64,000 nt of DNA from assembly GCA_029215795.1 (NCBI GenBank), contig JARDYH010000002.1:21879001-21943000 (forward strand), given 5' to 3'. Made by a program: the position numbers and the translations under genes. The DNA is from Anniella stebbinsi (Eukaryota; Chordata; Lepidosauria; Squamata; Anniellidae). Positions within the stretch are counted from its first letter, which is position 1. Each line of letters opens with the position of its first letter. The notes under the pieces are model-generated. The model searched no databases. It saw only the letters and a program-made list of their open reading frames with translations, and had not been told where the DNA came from. Positions 26,901 to 32,900 of the stretch are shown in pieces.

Positions 26901-29900
26901 AGTCAGACTAGACAGGGAACATATTTTTTGTGACCAGCGTATTTGATGTGGAAAAGAGCTATATAAAACAAAGAAGGAAATAGATAAGTATATAAAAGGG
27001 AACATCAATTCTGGATTTCTGTGCTCAACGTGCCTTTAAGTGCCAACTGAAAACAATTTTATTTAGGCTTCAATCTTTGCATATTTGCTTGAAAACATAA
27101 ACACTACTGAACACAGTGGGACTAACTTCTGAGTAAACATGCATAGGATTTTATGCTTCTCTTATTTCTGCTGCTGTTTATCCTTGGCTTTGTCTTTATT
27201 ATTGTTTAATTGGGCTGGTTCACATATGATGCTAAACCATGGATTAGTTCTACATGCACATGCTAGAACAAGCCCAAGCAAAGCCTTGGGCTCATGCGGT
27301 CCACACTCCCCATTCTACATGGCCAAGGGGACCGCTACCATTTACTTCTCATTTCTAAGAATCCTGACTTACCATTACATAGGAACCAGAAAATGTGACT
27401 TCTAACAAACTCTTGTTAGTTAGGCAAGCCTGCTTCAAAACCCATAGTTTGTTAGAAAATGACCAGAGTTTGTTTTAAACCATGATCTGCATGTAACACA
27501 AATTCTTTGAAAGGTCTTCTTCCAGCTCTGAGGGAGAAGGAAAGGATAGGGACTACACTCCATTTCTAACTAGCTCATGTACATAGCACTAAACTGTGGT
27601 TTAGTTAAGCAGTATACACTATGACCTGACTAAGACCTGACTAAGCAGTATACACTACGACATGACAGCCCACCATGGCTAAATTTATCCATGGTTTGAT
27701 TTAGGGTTATTTGAGGGTTGTTTAACCCTCAAACAATCCCTGCCACCTGGGTTTGAATGACATGGCAAGGCACGCAAAATTAGTGCCCGTGAGCACCCAG
27801 CATAATGCAAAAGGCCCTGTGGGTAAATTAATCCACGGTAGTCTATCATGACGTGTGAACAGGCCCTATCAATATACATATAAAAACAACAAAGCATCTT
27901 GTGGCACCTTAACAAAGCTTTGCTGTTTTTCTACAACAGACTAACACACCTACCCCTCTGAAAAACATACATATAAAAACATCAAAATTCATGTATATGG
28001 AAGTTTTTTCATTCATAAAACTATCTATGTGTTATTCAAACACTCAAGTTTTAAAATTAAGACTTATACATTTGCGTTACAATTTGATGTTTTAAACTTA
28101 CCTTGAATTCTCCTGCCACTTAATTTCCAAAAATGTAAGCATCAAAAGCTCCCCAGAACAAAATGCAAAAGAACACAAGCAGCAGTCCCCAAGCATCTGC
28201 CAATGAATCAGAATAATGTTTAATAACCTGGCTTGGGTTTATTCAATGATTAATATACAAACTATGTAAGTATTAATTATCTGAAAATTATTCCTGCTTT
28301 AACAATGGTTTGTAAAACCTGAAGCAGCAAACTAACTATAAAAGTTTTTTTTTTTTTACCATGAATTCCTGTTTCCAGGTCTCCCTGACAGCATTCATAA
28401 TTCTTTATGAGAGCCCCTTCTTTTCCGTCAATAGGCAGGGTTAAGGTTAGGAAATGTATGCTTTGGTGTCTTTTATCCTTTATAAATTTAAGCTACAAAT
28501 ACACTGAGCTGTGTTGTATATGCAGTATAATTGCTCTAAAGTGTTATGATGCGGAAAGGCATGTAAAATGTAGGAGATATTTACTGTTGTCCCATAAACA
28601 AATTACAATGGCACACATTGGGCCAATTTGTATATCACGGTGGCAAATCATGGGTTAATTAACCCTTAGTTAATTAACCCATGATTTTCTGGGATGCCTG
28701 CTTCTTCCACTTACTTTAAACAACTTCTGATAAGAGGTCGTCAGCGTCCTATGCAAATCGAGACTGATGGGTTGTTTAGGGGGTAAACAATACAGAGATT
28801 AACCCAACAACAAACCAAAGATTAACTGCTGGATTGTTTAGCCCCTAAATAATACATTGGTCCAGGTTTGCATAACAATCTTCAATCACGCTGATTGGAG
28901 GTTTATAGAAACCACAGTCACAGGTGGGTGTGTCCCGATGTCTGAACCGGGTCATTCATTGCAGGCAACATGCTGCCACAAATGGTTAGAATTAGGGGTG
29001 TGCACGGACCCCCCGGATCGGATCGGGACCCGGATCGGGACCTCCAATTTTGTCCCGGACCGGTTCGGACAAAATCGGAGGCCCCCCGGACCGGATCGAG
29101 TCCGATCCCGATCCAAAAATCGGAAATTTTTGGATCGGCCGCCATTTTTTTCCCCATAGACTTGCATTGCAATGCAAGTCTATGAGGAAAAAATGGCGGC
29201 GGGTGGGTAAGGGGGGGCCTAACTCCCTCCCCCCCCCCGGGGCCGTCCGCTGTGGACGGCCCCGGCAGGTAAACCCCCTCCCCCGCGCTCCCTACCCCCC
29301 CTGGGGCCGCCTGCTTCCATCTGCTGGCGCCCGCGGGCGCCAGCGGATAGAAGCGGACGGCTCCGGGGGGGGGGTAAGCCCCCTTCCCCGCCACTTACCT
29401 TCTCGGCACGTCCGGCGCCGGCGGCTACTACCAGCGGGCTCCGCGGCCTACTCTCGAGTAGCGCGCCGGGTGATGACATCACCCGGCGCGCCACCCTGGA
29501 GCAGGCCGCGGAGCCTGCTGGTAGTAGTAGGCGCCGGCGCCGGACGGGAGCCGCCGGGCCGGGCAGGTAAGGGCCCCCCTCCCCCCTCCCCCCTCCGCGC
29601 GCCCCCTCCTCCCCTCCACGCACCCCCTCCTTACCTTTCCGGCCCGGCGGCTCCCGTCCGGCGCCGGCGCCTACTACTTCCAGCAGGCTCCGCGGCCTGC
29701 TCTAGAGTAGTGCGCCGGGTGATGACATCACCCGGCGCGCCATCCTAGAGCAGGCCGCGGAGCCTGCTGGGAATAGTAGGCGCCGGCGCCGGACGGGAGC
29801 CGCCGGGCCGGAAAGGTAAGGGCCCCCCTCCCCCCTCCGCGCGCCCCCTCCTCCCCTCCACGCACCCCCTCCTTACCTTTCCGGCCCGGCGGCTCCCGTC

Positions 29901-32900
29901 CGGCGCCGGCGCCTACTACTTCCAGCAGGCTCCGCGGCCTGCTCTAGAGTAGCGCGCCGGGTGATGACATCACCCGGCGCGCCATCCTAGAGCAGGCCGC
30001 GGAGCCTGCTGGGAATAGTAGGCGCCGGCGCCGGACGGGAGCCGCCGGGCCGGAAAGGTAAGGGCCCCCCTCCCCCCTCCGCGCGCCCCCTCCTCCCCTC
30101 CACGCACCCCCTCCTTACCTTTCCGGCCCGGCGGCTCCCGTCCGGCGCCGGCGCCTACTACTACCAGCAGGCTCCGCGGCCTGCTCTAGAGTAGCGCGCC
30201 GGGTGATGACATCACCCGGCGCGCCACCCTAGAGCAGGCCGCGGAGCCTGCTGGGAATAGTAGGCGCCGGCGCCGGACGGGAGCCGCCGGGCCGGAAAGG
30301 TAAGGGCCCCCCTCCCCCCTCCGCGCGCCCCCTCCTCCCCTCCACGCACCCCCTCCTTACCTTCCCGGCCCGGTGGCTCCCGTCCGGCGCCGGCGCCTAC
30401 TACTACCAGCAGGCTCCGCGGCCTGCTCTAGAGTAGCGCGCCGGGTGATGACATCACCCGGCGCGCCACCCTAGAGCAGGCCGCGGAGCCTGCTAGTAGT
30501 AGTAGGCGCCGGCGCCGGACGGGAGCCACCGGGCCGAGAAGGTAAGTGCCCCCCTCCTCCCCCCCCCCGCTGTCCACTTTCATCGGCGGGCGCCCGCTGG
30601 CGCCCGCCAATGGAAGCGGCGGTGGGCGCCAGTGGGCGCCCGCCGATCCGCCGATCCGCCGAACCGGTTCGGAGCTTTTTCGGACCGGTTCGGATTGGAT
30701 CGGCCGATCCAGCTGCGGGATCGGAAATCGGATAATTTATCCGATTTCCCACTGGACCGGACTCGGATCGTGGATCGGGTCCGATCCAGTGCACATCCCT
30801 AGTTAGAATCAAGCATTAGTGCACAGTTCCACTTGTGACATTAGTGTGTCACAAGTGGGACTGCAACAAAACAGGGCTCTCTGTTCAGGATTTCACCCGC
30901 TCTAGATGAGACCAAGGGTCATCTGGTCCAGTATTCTGTTCACACAGTGGTAACTCCATTCCATTACCCCCTATTTTACACACACACACACACAGTGAGT
31001 GAGTCACATTCTGTGGCCTCTCTCAGTCTTCGTTGGGCTGTTTGGTTTTTATCCCCACCCCCACCTTAGGGGTTTTTTTTCTAGTGTTTCTGTACTTCTT
31101 CAAATCCCTAGGGTTTCCCAAGCCTCTTGATGTCTTCCTCTTGTGCATGGATGGTGCTGTTTTGGCTACATAAATGGCACCACTCACAGTCTGCACACCA
31201 GAAATTGAGGAAACAATTATATTCAATCATACTGTACAACCAAAATCTCAAAATTAAGAACTTTTATTCACTAAGGCTACAATCCTACACATATTTAGAC
31301 AGAAAAAAATCTGGGGAATCCTGGAAGTTGTATGAGTTTTTCTCTCTAAACATGCTTAGGATTGCATGTTTAAGGTAGGTGATAACAAATATTTGATGTC
31401 TTTCCACAATGATCAGGATTACAAGGTTGATACCAGAAAAATCACTATACATTGTATACAGACTGTTTATTGAATCTTAGTAGATGAAATCTATTTTATA
31501 TTTTACCTCATTTTTAATAAAATCAGCACTCACTGCAGTTTCTTTCTCTTCAACAGATGGTAACACAATAGATGCTTCAGGAATAATTTGTGACCACTGT
31601 CCCATTACAATATTTTTAGATGGTGTACTCTTACATTCTATGCTTTGCCACAGAAAGATACAGACAGTTGGAGTAGTGAGAAGAATCTTATCTCCATCAC
31701 CGGAAACATAAAGGTATAATCTCATAGAACATTCTGGAAAATAATGTTGAGTTAGAACAGCTTCTCAGTCTTCACATTTATCTTCATATTTTGATAAGAG
31801 TAATAGCTGGCATTAAAATCTATTAAAAGTGTTTTCATTGTATTGAAAGTAATCTTTTATTGTATCAACGTCAACAAACACAATCCAAAGATTAAACCTG
31901 CAAAGTAGTACATGTTTTATCATGGAACTAGGATTCCTCCCCATACTGCATTAATATGTATTGCAGCCTCTTAGTGGTATTTCTCAATAAAATATATAAG
32001 CTTTCCCCAACTCAAATCATTTGGTGTGCCAATTGATTTGAACCAATTCCCATCATCCCCAGCCAGCATGGCCAGTGGTCAGGAATGCTGAAAGTTGTAG
32101 ACCAAAACATCTGGAGGGCATCAGGCTGGGGAAGGCTGGTATATCTTATTGAGAAATACCACTAATAGGCTGCACTTCTTATGAATCCAGTATTATTTCC
32201 CTCCCCATACTGCTTAGTTCCCTCCCCATACATATACTAAGGTTTAGCTTAACAAGTCTTTGGCTCAGTTCAGACAACACATTAGTCAACACAGTGTGAA
32301 AACTAGGGATGTGCACGGACCCCCCAGATCAGATTGGAACTCGGATCAGGACCTCCGAGATTGTCCTGGATCAGCCAGGACAAAATCAGAGGTCCCTTGG
32401 ATCGGATCCGATCCTGATCCGAAAATCAGAGGTCTGATTTTCGGATCTGCCGCCATTTTCGCCATAGGCTTGCATTGGGGAAAATAAAGCTTTCCTCCAA
32501 TGCAAGTCTATGGGGAAAATGGTGGTGGTGGGGGGGTGAGTGGGGGCCTAACTCCCCCCTCCCTGTCCCTCCTTACCTGCCGGGGCCGTCTGCTACCGTC
32601 CACTGGCGCTCGTGGGCACCAGCGGACGGCCCTGGCAGGTAAGCACCCTCCCCCCTCGCGCTCCTCCTTACCTGCCTGGGCGTCCACTTCCCTCAGGTGC
32701 TCGAATCTACTGAGAAGTAGGCTTCGCGGCCTAGTTCTCAGTAGAGCGCCAGGCACTCTACTGAGAACAAGGCCGCGAGCCCATTTCTCAGTAGATTTGA
32801 GCACTTGAGGGAAGCGGCTGCCCTGGCAGGTAAGTGGAGGGCCCCTCCCACCTCGCGCTCCTCCTTACCTGCTGGGCCGTCTGCTGGTCCCCGCGGACGG

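Noticed and set aside
29050..29748. 232-codon plus-strand open frame and several other long frames in 28.9-30.8 kb
   Set aside because: They lie wholly inside the GC-rich palindromic array, are Pro/Arg/Gly/Ala-rich and occur on both strands, as expected from stop-poor base composition.
29629..30545. Regularly spaced repeats as a CRISPR array
   Set aside because: Vertebrate nuclear context, 242-bp period and palindromic units inside a transposon; no short repeats with unique spacers.
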